Both the position numbers and the translations under genes were made by a program. The notes under the pieces are model-generated. The model searched no databases. It was not told the origin of the DNA and was given only the letters and a program-made list of their open reading frames with translations. A DNA stretch of 64,000 nucleotides, taken from assembly GCA_035293405.1 (NCBI GenBank), contig DATDOE010000075.1, positions 62,001 to 126,000 on the forward strand, written 5' to 3'. Positions within the stretch are counted from its first letter, which is position 1. Every line of letters begins with the position of its first letter. The DNA comes from Gp6-AA40 sp035293405 (lineage in GTDB: Bacteria > Acidobacteriota > Vicinamibacteria > Vicinamibacterales > UBA2999). Of the stretch, positions 1-8,832 are shown piece by piece.

Positions 1-2
1 AG

Positions 3-35
3 TCCGTGCTGCAGGAGATGTCGGTTGCCGATTGA
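3..35 (+). CDS. 3' end of an upstream gene (cut by window edge)
   Basis: An open frame enters from the left edge and ends at a TGA at 33-35, with visible C-terminus SVLQEMSVAD. It overlaps the cobT start by 11 bases, the same tight coupling seen between the next genes, so it is probably the preceding member of the cobalamin operon. A cobinamide kinase or other nucleotide-loop gene would fit, but too little is visible to identify it. Confidence 0.35.
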   Translation, partial: SVLQEMSVAD

Positions 36-1086
36 CGAGATCCTGAAACGGCTGCCGCCCATTGAGCGAGTCGATCGCGGCTGGATCGCGAAAGCCGAGG
101 CTCGCCAGCTGTCGTTGACGAAGCCGCCCTGCAGCCTGGGCCGGCTGGAAGAGGTCGCCAATCGCGTGGCGGCGATTCAGCAGACCCTGACGCCGACGGT
201 TGAGGCCGCAGAGATCATCGTCTTCGCGGGCGACCACGGCGTGACCGCTGAGGGAGTGGCGCCGTATCCCTCGACCGTGACGGCGCAGATGGTGGCGAAC
301 TTTCTGGCGGGCGGCGCCGCGGTCAACGTCCTCGCCGCCGTCGCCGGCGCCGGCGTGACCGTCATCGACATCGGCATTGCGTCGGACTCGCCACCCGTAC
401 CAGGCGTCCATGGCCGTCGGGTGGCGCGAGGCACCAGAAATATGGTGCGCGAGCCGGCGATGACGGCCGACGAGGCCCTTGCGGCGATCGTCGTCGGCCT
501 CGAACAAGGCCTCGACGCGGCCGCGCGCGTCGAGATGATTGGTCTCGGCGAAATGGGCATCGGGAATTCGACCGCCGCCAGCGCCGTCACCGCTGCGCTC
601 ACGCGCCTGCCGCCTGCCGTCGTGACGGGACGCGGGACCGGCGCGGACGATGCGATGCTGCAGCGCAAGATCGCCGCGATCGAGGAGGCGTTGAAAGCGC
701 ACCGGCCGGATTCGCGGGACGGACTCGACGTCCTCGCGAAGGTCGGTGGCCTGGAGATCGCCGGCCTCGTCGGCGTCGTGCTCGCCGGCGCCGCAACCCG
801 GCGCGTCATCGTCACCGACGGCTTCATCGCCACAGCCGCAGCGGCGATCGCCGTGACGCTCTGTCCGGCGGCTGCGGACTATCTCATCGCCGCGCATCGA
901 TCGAGCGAGCCAGGCCATACGGCACTGCTGCAGGTGATCGGGCAGGAGCCGCTGCTCGACTTGCGCATGCGGCTCGGGGAAGGCACCGGCGCCGCGTTGG
1001 CGTTCGGCATCATCCGGAGCGCCGTGGCGGCATTCACGCGCATGGCGACCTTCGAATCGGCGGGCGTGAGCGACAAGTCCGCATGA
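25..1086 (+). CDS. cobT: Nicotinate-nucleotide--dimethylbenzimidazole phosphoribosyltransferase
   Basis: Makes alpha-ribazole phosphate from nicotinate mononucleotide and a lower-ligand base such as dimethylbenzimidazole, for the nucleotide loop of cobalamin. It is a cytosolic enzyme. The 353-residue length is normal. Family motifs are present: KPPCSLGRLEE near residue 34, GDHGVTAEG near 69, GEMGIGNSTAAS near 174, and the C-terminal GEGTGAALAFGII, which holds the catalytic Glu region. The start is a TTG at 25, preceded by AGGAG seven bases upstream. It overlaps cobS by four bases, so translation is probably coupled. This CobT is the nucleotide-loop enzyme and not the cobaltochelatase subunit of the same name. 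Confidence 0.96.
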   Translation: MPIDEILKRLPPIERVDRGWIAKAEARQLSLTKPPCSLGRLEEVANRVAAIQQTLTPTVEAAEIIVFAGDHGVTAEGVAPYPSTVTAQMVANFLAGGAAVNVLAAVAGAGVTVIDIGIASDSPPVPGVHGRRVARGTRNMVREPAMTADEALAAIVVGLEQGLDAAARVEMIGLGEMGIGNSTAASAVTAALTRLPPAVVTGRGTGADDAMLQRKIAAIEEALKAHRPDSRDGLDVLAKVGGLEIAGLVGVVLAGAATRRVIVTDGFIATAAAAIAVTLCPAAADYLIAAHRSSEPGHTALLQVIGQEPLLDLRMRLGEGTGAALAFGIIRSAVAAFTRMATFESAGVSDKSA

Positions 1087-1829
1087 GACGTCAGCTGCTG
1101 CTGTTGCTGGTTGCGATTCAGTTCCTGACGAGGCTTCCGGTCCCTGCGGGCCGCGATCTGCCGGCGGATGCACTCGCTGAGTCCGCCCGCTTCTTTCCGC
1201 TCGTCGGCGCGATCGTCGGGGTGGGTGCCATCGGAATCGACCTGCTGGTCGGTTCGCGCGCCGGTCGGCATGTGAGTGTCGTGCTGATCCTGCTCTACTT
1301 CGTGGCGGTGACGGGCGGACTGCACGAAGACGGCCTGGCAGACGCCGCCGATGGATTCGGTGGAGGGTGGACGAAGGACCGAGTGCTGGCGATCATGCGC
1401 GACTCGAACATCGGGAGCTTCGGCGCGCTTGCGCTTGGCTTCTCGCTGCTCGCGCGATTCGTGTTTCTGACAGGCATGTCCGCAGCAAGCTTTCACGGCG
1501 TGCTGCTCGCCGGGCAGGTGTTGAATCGATGGGCGACGTTGCCGCTGATGCACTGGCTTCCGTCCGCTCGCAGTGACGATGGGCAGGGCGCGCGCGTGGC
1601 ACGAAAGACATCGACGACATCGCTCGTCATCGGCACGGTCTTCGCGGTGATCATCGCGAGTGCGGCGTGTGGCGTCACGGCGCTGCTGATGATCGCCGTG
1701 GCAGGTGGTGTCGCCGCGCTGACTGGCGCGTACTACCGTCGTCGCATCGGCGGCATCACCGGTGATTGCCTCGGCGCGACGTGTCAGCTGACGGAGGCCG
1801 CCGTGTATCTCGCCGGTGTGGTCTCATGA
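1083..1829 (+). CDS. cobS: Adenosylcobinamide-GDP ribazoletransferase (cobalamin synthase)
   Basis: Integral membrane enzyme joining alpha-ribazole (or its phosphate) to adenosylcobinamide-GDP, the last or next-to-last step of cobalamin assembly. At 248 residues it has the usual size. Motifs visible are QFLTRLPVP near the N-terminus, GGLHEDGLADAADGFGGG around residues 79-96 and MRDSNIGSFGALAL just after; the acidic HEDGLAD stretch is the metal/active-site signature. Several hydrophobic segments follow. ATG overlaps the cobT stop as ATGA, and its own stop overlaps the cobC start the same way, so the three genes are co-transcribed. It is the nucleotide-loop CobS and not the cobaltochelatase ATPase. 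Confidence 0.96.
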   Translation: MRRQLLLLLVAIQFLTRLPVPAGRDLPADALAESARFFPLVGAIVGVGAIGIDLLVGSRAGRHVSVVLILLYFVAVTGGLHEDGLADAADGFGGGWTKDRVLAIMRDSNIGSFGALALGFSLLARFVFLTGMSAASFHGVLLAGQVLNRWATLPLMHWLPSARSDDGQGARVARKTSTTSLVIGTVFAVIIASAACGVTALLMIAVAGGVAALTGAYYRRRIGGITGDCLGATCQLTEAAVYLAGVVS

Positions 1830-2431
1830 GCCGCAGTGAACACCCGCCGTGCCGCGTGGTGCTGGTCCGCCACGCCAGCGCCGCTGGTCAGGGCCGTTTC
1901 CTCGGACAACGCGACGCGCCGCTGTCGGCCCTTGGCCGGCGGCAAGTGCCGGCTCTCGTCGAGAAGCTGCGAGCCTATCCGGTCGAGGCAATCTACTGCA
2001 GCGACCTTTCCCGAACCAGGACGACGGCCGCGGCGGTCGCGCGCCGACGCCGCATCTCGCCGGAGGTCCGCCCGCAGCTCCGTGAAATGGATTTCGGCCG
2101 TTGGGAGGGGCTGTCGTGGGACGAAGTGGTCGAGCGGTTTCCCGCACTGGCCAAACGATGGGTGAGCGGGCGTTCGATTGTGTCGGTGCCAGGCGGCGAG
2201 CCGATGGTGCGCTTCAAGACACGCGTCACTCGGGAGCTGAAGAGGATCGTCGCCGCCGGGCCCGGTCGTTGTGTCGTCGTCGTGACGCATGCCGGCGTCA
2301 TTCGAATCGCGCTCGGCGCGGCGCTCGGCCTCGACGATCGGCATCTGTTCCGGATCGCGCAGCCGCCGTGCGCGGTCAGCGTCATCGACTATTTCCGAGG
2401 CGGGGCGATTGTGCGGTGCATCAATGGTTAA
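1826..2431 (+). CDS. cobC: Histidine phosphatase family protein, probable alpha-ribazole phosphatase
   Basis: Predicted to remove the phosphate from alpha-ribazole-5'-phosphate or adenosylcobalamin-5'-phosphate. The phosphoglycerate-mutase-type RHG motif appears as VLVRHASA near residue 13. Family features follow: GQRDAPLSALGRRQ, the downstream SDLSRTRTTA box, REMDFGRWEG, and the second catalytic His in VVVTHAGVIR. The start at 1826 forms an ATGA overlap with cobS; the open frame runs further upstream but that part lies inside cobS. The product is 201 residues. Assignment to CobC rather than another histidine phosphatase rests on operon position. Confidence 0.88.
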   Translation: MSRSEHPPCRVVLVRHASAAGQGRFLGQRDAPLSALGRRQVPALVEKLRAYPVEAIYCSDLSRTRTTAAAVARRRRISPEVRPQLREMDFGRWEGLSWDEVVERFPALAKRWVSGRSIVSVPGGEPMVRFKTRVTRELKRIVAAGPGRCVVVVTHAGVIRIALGAALGLDDRHLFRIAQPPCAVSVIDYFRGGAIVRCING

Positions 2432-5400
2432 GACGCTTGTCCGCTCGTGCCTCCTGCTGCTTCTGGCGGTGCCGTCCCTGTCGGCCGCCGACGCACCAAG
2501 AGTGGTGCTCGTGGGCGGGCCGAATCTGCTGTGGCCGCAGGTGATTCGCGAGTACGAGCGCCGGTATCCATCGCAGCCGGCGAGCTGGGTTGTTGACGCA
2601 CGCGGCGCCGCGGATCAGCCGGATCTCGTGTTTGCGTACTATCCGACACAGGAACAACTCAGGCCGACGTTGATGCTCCCGGCGAAACGCTGGCTGGGAT
2701 TTCCAACGGAATTCGTGGCTGCGACCTGGAAGCGCAGCGTCGAGCAGGACGCGAGCGCGAAAGCGGCCGCCTATCTTGACGAAGGCGGCGTGGAAAATGG
2801 TGTCCGTCTTCTCGGATATCTTTTTTCGCTCATGCGGCCGGGCGCCGCGGCGGCAGAGCCGCCGCTCAAGAGTCCGCAGATCGGCATCTACCACCCCGAT
2901 GCCGGCGAGGTCTTCCTCGACTACGACAGCTACCGGCGCTGGTGGCAGGATACGGACGCCGGCAAGCGCACGAGCGCCGATCACGCACCGCCTGTCGTCG
3001 CCGTCTCGTTCCTGAGCAGCTCATTGCGCGGACACGATCTCGCGGTCGTGGACGCCCTCGTCCGGCGGCTCGAGGCGCGAGGCTCCGTGCCGCTCGCCGT
3101 CTTTGGATATCCCCTCGATACGCTCACGCCGCTGCTGCAATCGCAGGGCGTCATGCAGGCGCAGATCGTCGTCGCGCTGAATGCCACTGTGTCCGCGCCA
3201 CGGGACGCCGCGATCTACGACGACTGGGGCATTCCCGTGCTGAATGGCCTTGTGACGCGCGAGTCGGCGGAGCGGTGGCAGGCAGGCGTCAGGGGATTGC
3301 CGGCGGATCGCGTCGCCGCACATTTGAGCCTGCCCGAGCGCTCAGGACTGATTGAGCCGACGTTGGCTGGCACGACGGAGACGGCCGCAAACGGCACGAA
3401 AAGCCTGGCGCCGTTTGCGCCGGGCATCGATGCATTGCTCGATCGCGCGCAGCGAATGCTCGCACTGCGCGCCACGCCCAATGGCGATAAGCGCATCGCC
3501 CTGATCTACTACAACAACCCGGCGGGGAAGGGAAATATCGGTGCGAGCTACCTGCAGGTGTTCCCGAGTCTTCGGAACATCCTTGCGGGTCTCGCCGGCG
3601 ATGGCTACGTGATTCCTGAACCCTTGCCGGATGAAACCGAATTGCGGCGAATGCTCGAGGCCAATGGCCGCAATCTCGAGCTCTGGGCCGACGGCGAGTC
3701 GCAACGGATGGCCGCTGTGACGGCGATGGTGCGCTGGCCCATGTCCGACTACCGCCGCTACTACGACGCGCTGCCGCAGGAATTTCGAGACGCCGTCGAA
3801 GAGACATGGGGAGCTCCGGAGCAGTCGCGGTTGATGACCGCGGACTGCGGCACACACCGATGCTTTCTGCTGCCGGTGCAGCGTCGGGGAAATATCCTAC
3901 TCGCGCCGCAGCCGCTGCGGACGACCTTCGAGCAGGCCGCCGATCCCGCGCACCAGCGCATCACGCCGCCACCGCATCAGTACGTCGCGTTCTATCTGTG
4001 GCTGCAGCACGAGTGGCACGCAGACGCCCTCGTCCATGTAGGCCGGCACGGCACGCTCGAATGGCTGCCTGGAAAACAGACCGCCCTCGCGCCCGAGGAC
4101 GCCTCGTCAGTGCTGCTCGGCGACCTGCCGAACGTCAACGTGTACGTGATGGACGGCGGCGGCGAGGCGATTCAAGCGAAGCGCCGCGGCTTCGCGACCC
4201 TCGTCAGCCATCTGACACCGATGATCTGGCGAACCGGCGGCCGCGCGGATCTGGAGACGCTTCATCAGTCGTTCCATGCGCTGATGGATCGCGGAGACGA
4301 TCTGTCGCCGGAGCTGATCGCCGAGTACGAGCGCGTCACGCGAGCGGAGTTGCGGCGGCTCGGCCTGGACCGGCAACTGGCCCTCGACATGAACGGCGAC
4401 TTCACACAGATGGCGCCGGCCCTGCATCGCTTCCTGCACGAGATCGAAGACGCGCCGGTCCCTGCCGGGCTGCCGATCTTCGGCGAATCGCCGTCCGAAG
4501 AACGGCTGCTGGCGGCGATTGGCGCGTACCTGTTTGCTGCCTATCCGCAAGAGATGCACGACGATGTCGAAGCGCTCATCCCGGAATGGTCGAAGGCGTT
4601 TGCGACCGGACAGCAGATCGAGACTGACGATCTCACCCCTGAAATCGGCGAGATCCTGATGCGGGTCCAGAAAGACCTCGCGATGTGGATTGGGCGGCTG
4701 CGCGAGAGCGGTCCCGCGGAGATCGCGGGGCTGCTGACCGCGCTGCGCGGACAGCGTCTGTCGTCACGGCTGCTTGGCGATCCGCTGCGCAAGCCGGAAG
4801 CGTTGCCGAGCGGCGGCAATCTGCATGCGGTGGACTCGGCCCGCATCCCGACCGAAGCGGCCTATCGCGTCGGTCAGCAGATGGCCAACCAGTTCCTGAC
4901 GCGCTACCAGGACACGCACGGCACCCCGCCGAAGCGAGTGTCGCTGGTGTTGTGGTACGGGGAGACGGAGCGGCAGCAGGGCGCCATGGAGAGCATGGCG
5001 CTGGCGCTGCTCGGCGTGCGGCCGCTCTGGAACGCGCAGGGCATCGTCGACGACCTGCAGCTGATCGATCGCGAGGAGCTGGGGCGCGATCGGGTCGATG
5101 TCGTGTTCACTGTCTCCGGCAACTATCGCGACGGATTTCCGGACAAGGTGCAGCTGCTGGATCGCGCCGTGCGCGTGGCGGCTCGGGCCGCGGACGGTGT
5201 CGTCGCGGCGCACGACCGCGACATAGCGGACGCGCTCGAACGCACCGGTGTGACGCCGGACGAGGCGGCAAGGCAAAGCCGTCTGCGTGTCTTCAGCGCG
5301 AAACCCGGCGCGTATGGCGTCGGCGTCCAGTATCTGGTCGAGAAGTCTGGAGGGGGAGACTCCGCCGAGAAGATCGCGTCGCTGTATATCGCGAACATGG

Positions 5401-6362
5401 GGTTTGGCTACTCAGCCGATGGATGGGGTGTCGCGAGCAGCGCGGCGTTCCAGGCGAATCTTCGTGCGGTCGACGCGGTGCAGTTCTCACGCTCGTCGAA
5501 TCTGTACAGCTCCCTCGACAACGATGACACCTATCAATACGTCGGCGGACTGCGTACCGCCATCGAGCAGATTGCCAAGCGCGCGCCCGACGTGTATCTC
5601 CATAACATGCGGCAGACCGGCGCCGAGAAAATGGTGACGCTGCGGGAATGGCTGGCGGTCGAGCTGCACTCACGCCAATTGAATCCTGTCTGGATCCAGG
5701 AGATGCAGAAGTCCGGCTACGCTGGCGCGCGCGAAATGAGCCAGGAAATCGAACACCTCTACGGCTTCCAGAAAACGGCGCCGGATCACCTGAATCCCCA
5801 GACATGGCAGTCGGTCCTCGACGTCTTCGTGAAGGACACGTATCAGCTCGGATTGCGGAAGTTCTTTCAGGAACAGAATCCTCATTCCCGGCAGACCGTC
5901 CTGGCGCGGCTCCTCGAGATCGACCGTCAGGGGATTCAGCGATTCAGCACCGCGGATCGGAGCATGCTGCTGACCGAGTACGCCACGAGCATCGCGCGGG
6001 ACGGGGTCGCCTGCAACGCGCAGACGTGTGGCAACGTCGTGCTGCAACAGCACATCGCGCAGGAGCTTCGGCGGGGCGGCGCAAACGCGCAAGCCACGAC
6101 GATGGAGTCGGCGTTTCGTCGTGCCTTGACGAAGGCACCGGAAGTCGTGATCAAGAAGGCGCCGCCGCGTGCGATGCGGGTCATCGAATGGCGGACGCTT
6201 CGCAACTACACGCTGTCGTTGACGAAACAGTGGCACGTCGCATGGAAGCCGACGTCCGTGCCGTGGTGGGTGTGGATCGGCTGTCTCTCCGGTTACGTGG
6301 TGGCGGGCGGTCTGCTGATGCGACGCCGGAGGGCGACGACTGAGGCGATGTCGCTCCTGTAA
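2424..6362 (+). CDS. CobN/magnesium-chelatase subunit H family protein, exported and membrane-anchored
   Basis: A 1312-residue member of the large CobN/BchH chelatase family. The metal-chelatase signature HVGRHGTLEWLPGK lies near residue 538 and is followed by LLGDLPNVNVYVMDGGGEA. The start at 2424 overlaps cobC by eight bases. Unlike cytosolic CobN, it begins with a clear signal peptide (VRSCLLLLLAVPSLSAADA) and ends with a transmembrane helix (WVWIGCLSGYVVAGGLLM) followed by arginines, so the body should lie outside the cytoplasm. No BchI/BchD-type ATPase partner is encoded here. It may act on cobalt corrinoids or other tetrapyrroles in the periplasm, possibly in de-chelation as reported for the related HmuS proteins. 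Substrate and direction of reaction are unknown. Confidence 0.88.
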   Translation: MVKTLVRSCLLLLLAVPSLSAADAPRVVLVGGPNLLWPQVIREYERRYPSQPASWVVDARGAADQPDLVFAYYPTQEQLRPTLMLPAKRWLGFPTEFVAATWKRSVEQDASAKAAAYLDEGGVENGVRLLGYLFSLMRPGAAAAEPPLKSPQIGIYHPDAGEVFLDYDSYRRWWQDTDAGKRTSADHAPPVVAVSFLSSSLRGHDLAVVDALVRRLEARGSVPLAVFGYPLDTLTPLLQSQGVMQAQIVVALNATVSAPRDAAIYDDWGIPVLNGLVTRESAERWQAGVRGLPADRVAAHLSLPERSGLIEPTLAGTTETAANGTKSLAPFAPGIDALLDRAQRMLALRATPNGDKRIALIYYNNPAGKGNIGASYLQVFPSLRNILAGLAGDGYVIPEPLPDETELRRMLEANGRNLELWADGESQRMAAVTAMVRWPMSDYRRYYDALPQEFRDAVEETWGAPEQSRLMTADCGTHRCFLLPVQRRGNILLAPQPLRTTFEQAADPAHQRITPPPHQYVAFYLWLQHEWHADALVHVGRHGTLEWLPGKQTALAPEDASSVLLGDLPNVNVYVMDGGGEAIQAKRRGFATLVSHLTPMIWRTGGRADLETLHQSFHALMDRGDDLSPELIAEYERVTRAELRRLGLDRQLALDMNGDFTQMAPALHRFLHEIEDAPVPAGLPIFGESPSEERLLAAIGAYLFAAYPQEMHDDVEALIPEWSKAFATGQQIETDDLTPEIGEILMRVQKDLAMWIGRLRESGPAEIAGLLTALRGQRLSSRLLGDPLRKPEALPSGGNLHAVDSARIPTEAAYRVGQQMANQFLTRYQDTHGTPPKRVSLVLWYGETERQQGAMESMALALLGVRPLWNAQGIVDDLQLIDREELGRDRVDVVFTVSGNYRDGFPDKVQLLDRAVRVAARAADGVVAAHDRDIADALERTGVTPDEAARQSRLRVFSAKPGAYGVGVQYLVEKSGGGDSAEKIASLYIANMGFGYSADGWGVASSAAFQANLRAVDAVQFSRSSNLYSSLDNDDTYQYVGGLRTAIEQIAKRAPDVYLHNMRQTGAEKMVTLREWLAVELHSRQLNPVWIQEMQKSGYAGAREMSQEIEHLYGFQKTAPDHLNPQTWQSVLDVFVKDTYQLGLRKFFQEQNPHSRQTVLARLLEIDRQGIQRFSTADRSMLLTEYATSIARDGVACNAQTCGNVVLQQHIAQELRRGGANAQATTMESAFRRALTKAPEVVIKKAPPRAMRVIEWRTLRNYTLSLTKQWHVAWKPTSVPWWVWIGCLSGYVVAGGLLMRRRRATTEAMSLL

Positions 6363-6370
6363 CTACGCGT

Positions 6371-8794
6371 TTATTCGTGCCTCAACGCGACGATCGGATC
6401 GACGCGCATCGCCCGGCGAGCCGGAATCAGGCATCCGAGCATCGCTGATCCGACCAGCGCGGCGGATGCGAGGCCCAGCGACAGAGGGTCGCTTGGTGAC
6501 ACCTGCACGAGCGCCGATGCGAGGACGCGATTGACGGCCAGCGACGCCGCGAGGCCGATGATCAGGCCGAGTCCCGACGGCAGCAGTCCCTGGCGACAGA
6601 CCAGCGTCAGAATGTCGCGCGCCTCCGCGCCGACCGCCATGCGGACGCCAATCTCCTGCGTGCGCTGGCCCACCGAATGCGCGACGACGGTGTACAGGCC
6701 GACCGAGGCGAGCAGGAGTGCGATGGCCGCGAAGATCAGGAAGAGCGCTCCGTAGAAGCGGCTGTCCCAGAATCTCTCCATGCGGTCGGCGATGAGCATC
6801 GGGCCATACAAGGGGAGATCGGGATCGAGCGTGCGGACTTCGCGTCGAAACGCATTCGCGACACCGCCAGACGTGTTGGAGGTTCGCACGAGAACCCACG
6901 CGCCTCCGCCAGGTGTCTGCCGGTACGGCATGTACACGACAGGGTCTACCCGTTGCCGTGTCTGGTCGTTCTGCACGATGTTGGAGGCCACACCGACGAC
7001 GGTGAGCCACGGCTCCGGTGTACTTCCCTCGAAGACGCGAAGGCGCTTGCCAACAGGATCCTCTCCCGGCCAGAACTCGCGGGCGAGCAATTGATTCACG
7101 ATCGCCACGCGCGCTCCTGAAGCGACATCGGCGTCGTTGAACTCGCGGCCGGAGAGCACTGACGCGCGCAACGTTCGGAAGTACGAGGGGCTGATCGTCA
7201 ACGTGGACAGCTTCGGCCGATGGCCCTCGTCTGGTGAGGGCGCGCCCGCAAGTTCGTACGCGAATTGCGAAGAGCCCCACGACGGCAGCGTATCGGCGGT
7301 CGCCACTGATTCCACACCCGGCATCGCGTGCAGACGCGCGATGAGACGGTCAAAGAAGGCGACCCTTTGCTCGGGACGGGGATACCTGCCGGGTGGGAGA
7401 TCCACCGATCCCCCGATGATGCTCGTCAGGTTCACGCCCATGTCCGCCGAGTGAATCTTCAGGTAGCTGCGGATCATGACGCCCGCGCCGGCCAGCAGGA
7501 CGACGGCCAGCGCCATTTCGACGGTCACGAGCAGGGCGGAGAGATGCGTGCCACGCCCTCCGCCGGTTGCGCCTCTGCCGCCATCCTTGAGCGCGACGTT
7601 GACGTCGAGTCTCGAGAGCCGCAGCGCGGGCGCGAGCCCGAACAGCAATCCCGTTCCGGTGGAGACGGCGATCAGGTAGGCGAGCACCCCCTGGTCCATC
7701 GTGTAGTCGATGATGAGCCAGGAAGATTTCGCGGACATGGCGAGCTCGTAGGCGCGCACGCCCCACTTTGCGACCCACCAGCCGAGGAAGCCGCCCACGC
7801 CTGAGAGCATGACGCTCTCGATGAGGAGCTGCTGCATGACCCGCCACCGGCGGGCGCCCAGGGCGACCGAGATCGAGATCTCCCGCGACCGGTGCATCGC
7901 GCGGGCGAGCAGGAGATTCGCCAGGTTGGCACACGCGATCAGAAGTACGAAACCGACGGCGACCCACATCGACCCGTAGATCAGCCTGGCATTGGGGCCG
8001 ATGAAGAACTCGTCGAAGCGGCCGACCACGGGCCGAAAATCGGCGTTCGTCGCCGGGTACGTGAGCGCGAGCCGCTTCGCGATGGTGTCAATCTCCGTTC
8101 GCGCCCCTTCGACCGTGGCGCCATCGGCCAGTCGGCCGACGACGCACCAGGTGGCGCGGTTGCCGCGATCCAGCACGCCTGCGGTCTTCACGAGCGGGAC
8201 CCACACGTCCACCTTCTGCGGAAACGAGAAGCCTTCCGGCATGACGCCGATGATGGTCATCGGCACGCCGTTCTTCTTCACCACGCGTCCGATGACGGCC
8301 GGATCCTTGCCGTAGTGCCGTTCCCAGAAGTCGTAGTGCAGGATTCCGACCGGAAGGGCGCCCGCCACTTCGTCAGCCGGCGAAAAATCCCGCCCGAGCA
8401 GGGGCCGCTGACCGACGACGTTGAACACATCGGCGCTGTTTTCGTTCGCCTCGACATTCTCGGCAAACCCGGTCGTGTCGGTGTAGACGAAGCTGATACC
8501 GTGGACGATACCCATGCCCGCGAACGATCTCGCCTGCGCTCGATAGTCCTCGAAGTCCGCATACGCGACGCAGCAGCCGCCGTTGCTGATATAGAGGAGA
8601 CGATCGTTTCGGTGCACGCCCGCGAAGCCCTTGAAGAGCACGGCGTTCGTGACGGTGAAGACGGTGGCGTTGACGCCGATGCCGAGAGCCAGCGTGGCCA
8701 GGGCGACCGCCGTCGTGGTGCGCGAGCGCAGCATCGCTCGAAACCCGTAGCGGACATCCTGTGCGGCCGACTCGAGCCACTGAACCGTGTGCAT
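6371..8794 (-). CDS. MacB/FtsX-type ABC transporter permease (ADOP family)
   Basis: Large permease with two MacB-type periplasmic core domains and FtsX transmembrane domains. An N-terminal helix in LATLALGIGVNATVFTVTNA is followed by a long extracytoplasmic part, three or more central helices (ILLIACANLANLLLARAMHR-like stretch), a second periplasmic domain and a C-terminal FtsX domain with GVRMAVGAEARDI. The frame is open to 8842, but the ATG at 8794 has GGTGGAG about ten bases upstream and gives an 807-residue protein that does not collide with the next gene. There is no ATPase and no PadR regulator beside this copy. It converges on the CobN-like gene with an eight-base gap. The transported substrate is unknown. 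Confidence 0.88.
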   Translation of the reverse strand: MHTVQWLESAAQDVRYGFRAMLRSRTTTAVALATLALGIGVNATVFTVTNAVLFKGFAGVHRNDRLLYISNGGCCVAYADFEDYRAQARSFAGMGIVHGISFVYTDTTGFAENVEANENSADVFNVVGQRPLLGRDFSPADEVAGALPVGILHYDFWERHYGKDPAVIGRVVKKNGVPMTIIGVMPEGFSFPQKVDVWVPLVKTAGVLDRGNRATWCVVGRLADGATVEGARTEIDTIAKRLALTYPATNADFRPVVGRFDEFFIGPNARLIYGSMWVAVGFVLLIACANLANLLLARAMHRSREISISVALGARRWRVMQQLLIESVMLSGVGGFLGWWVAKWGVRAYELAMSAKSSWLIIDYTMDQGVLAYLIAVSTGTGLLFGLAPALRLSRLDVNVALKDGGRGATGGGRGTHLSALLVTVEMALAVVLLAGAGVMIRSYLKIHSADMGVNLTSIIGGSVDLPPGRYPRPEQRVAFFDRLIARLHAMPGVESVATADTLPSWGSSQFAYELAGAPSPDEGHRPKLSTLTISPSYFRTLRASVLSGREFNDADVASGARVAIVNQLLAREFWPGEDPVGKRLRVFEGSTPEPWLTVVGVASNIVQNDQTRQRVDPVVYMPYRQTPGGGAWVLVRTSNTSGGVANAFRREVRTLDPDLPLYGPMLIADRMERFWDSRFYGALFLIFAAIALLLASVGLYTVVAHSVGQRTQEIGVRMAVGAEARDILTLVCRQGLLPSGLGLIIGLAASLAVNRVLASALVQVSPSDPLSLGLASAALVGSAMLGCLIPARRAMRVDPIVALRHE

Positions 8795-8832
8795 GTCGAT
8801 CGATCTCCACCGGGAACGAGCGTCGGACCGCC

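Noticed and set aside
1..60. Cobalamin riboswitch upstream of the cob genes
   Set aside because: The visible sequence before cobT is coding; any riboswitch would be outside the window.
2424..6362. Naming the gene cobN as the standard aerobic cobaltochelatase subunit
   Set aside because: The signal peptide, membrane anchor and lack of ATPase partners argue against the cytosolic cobalt-insertion role.
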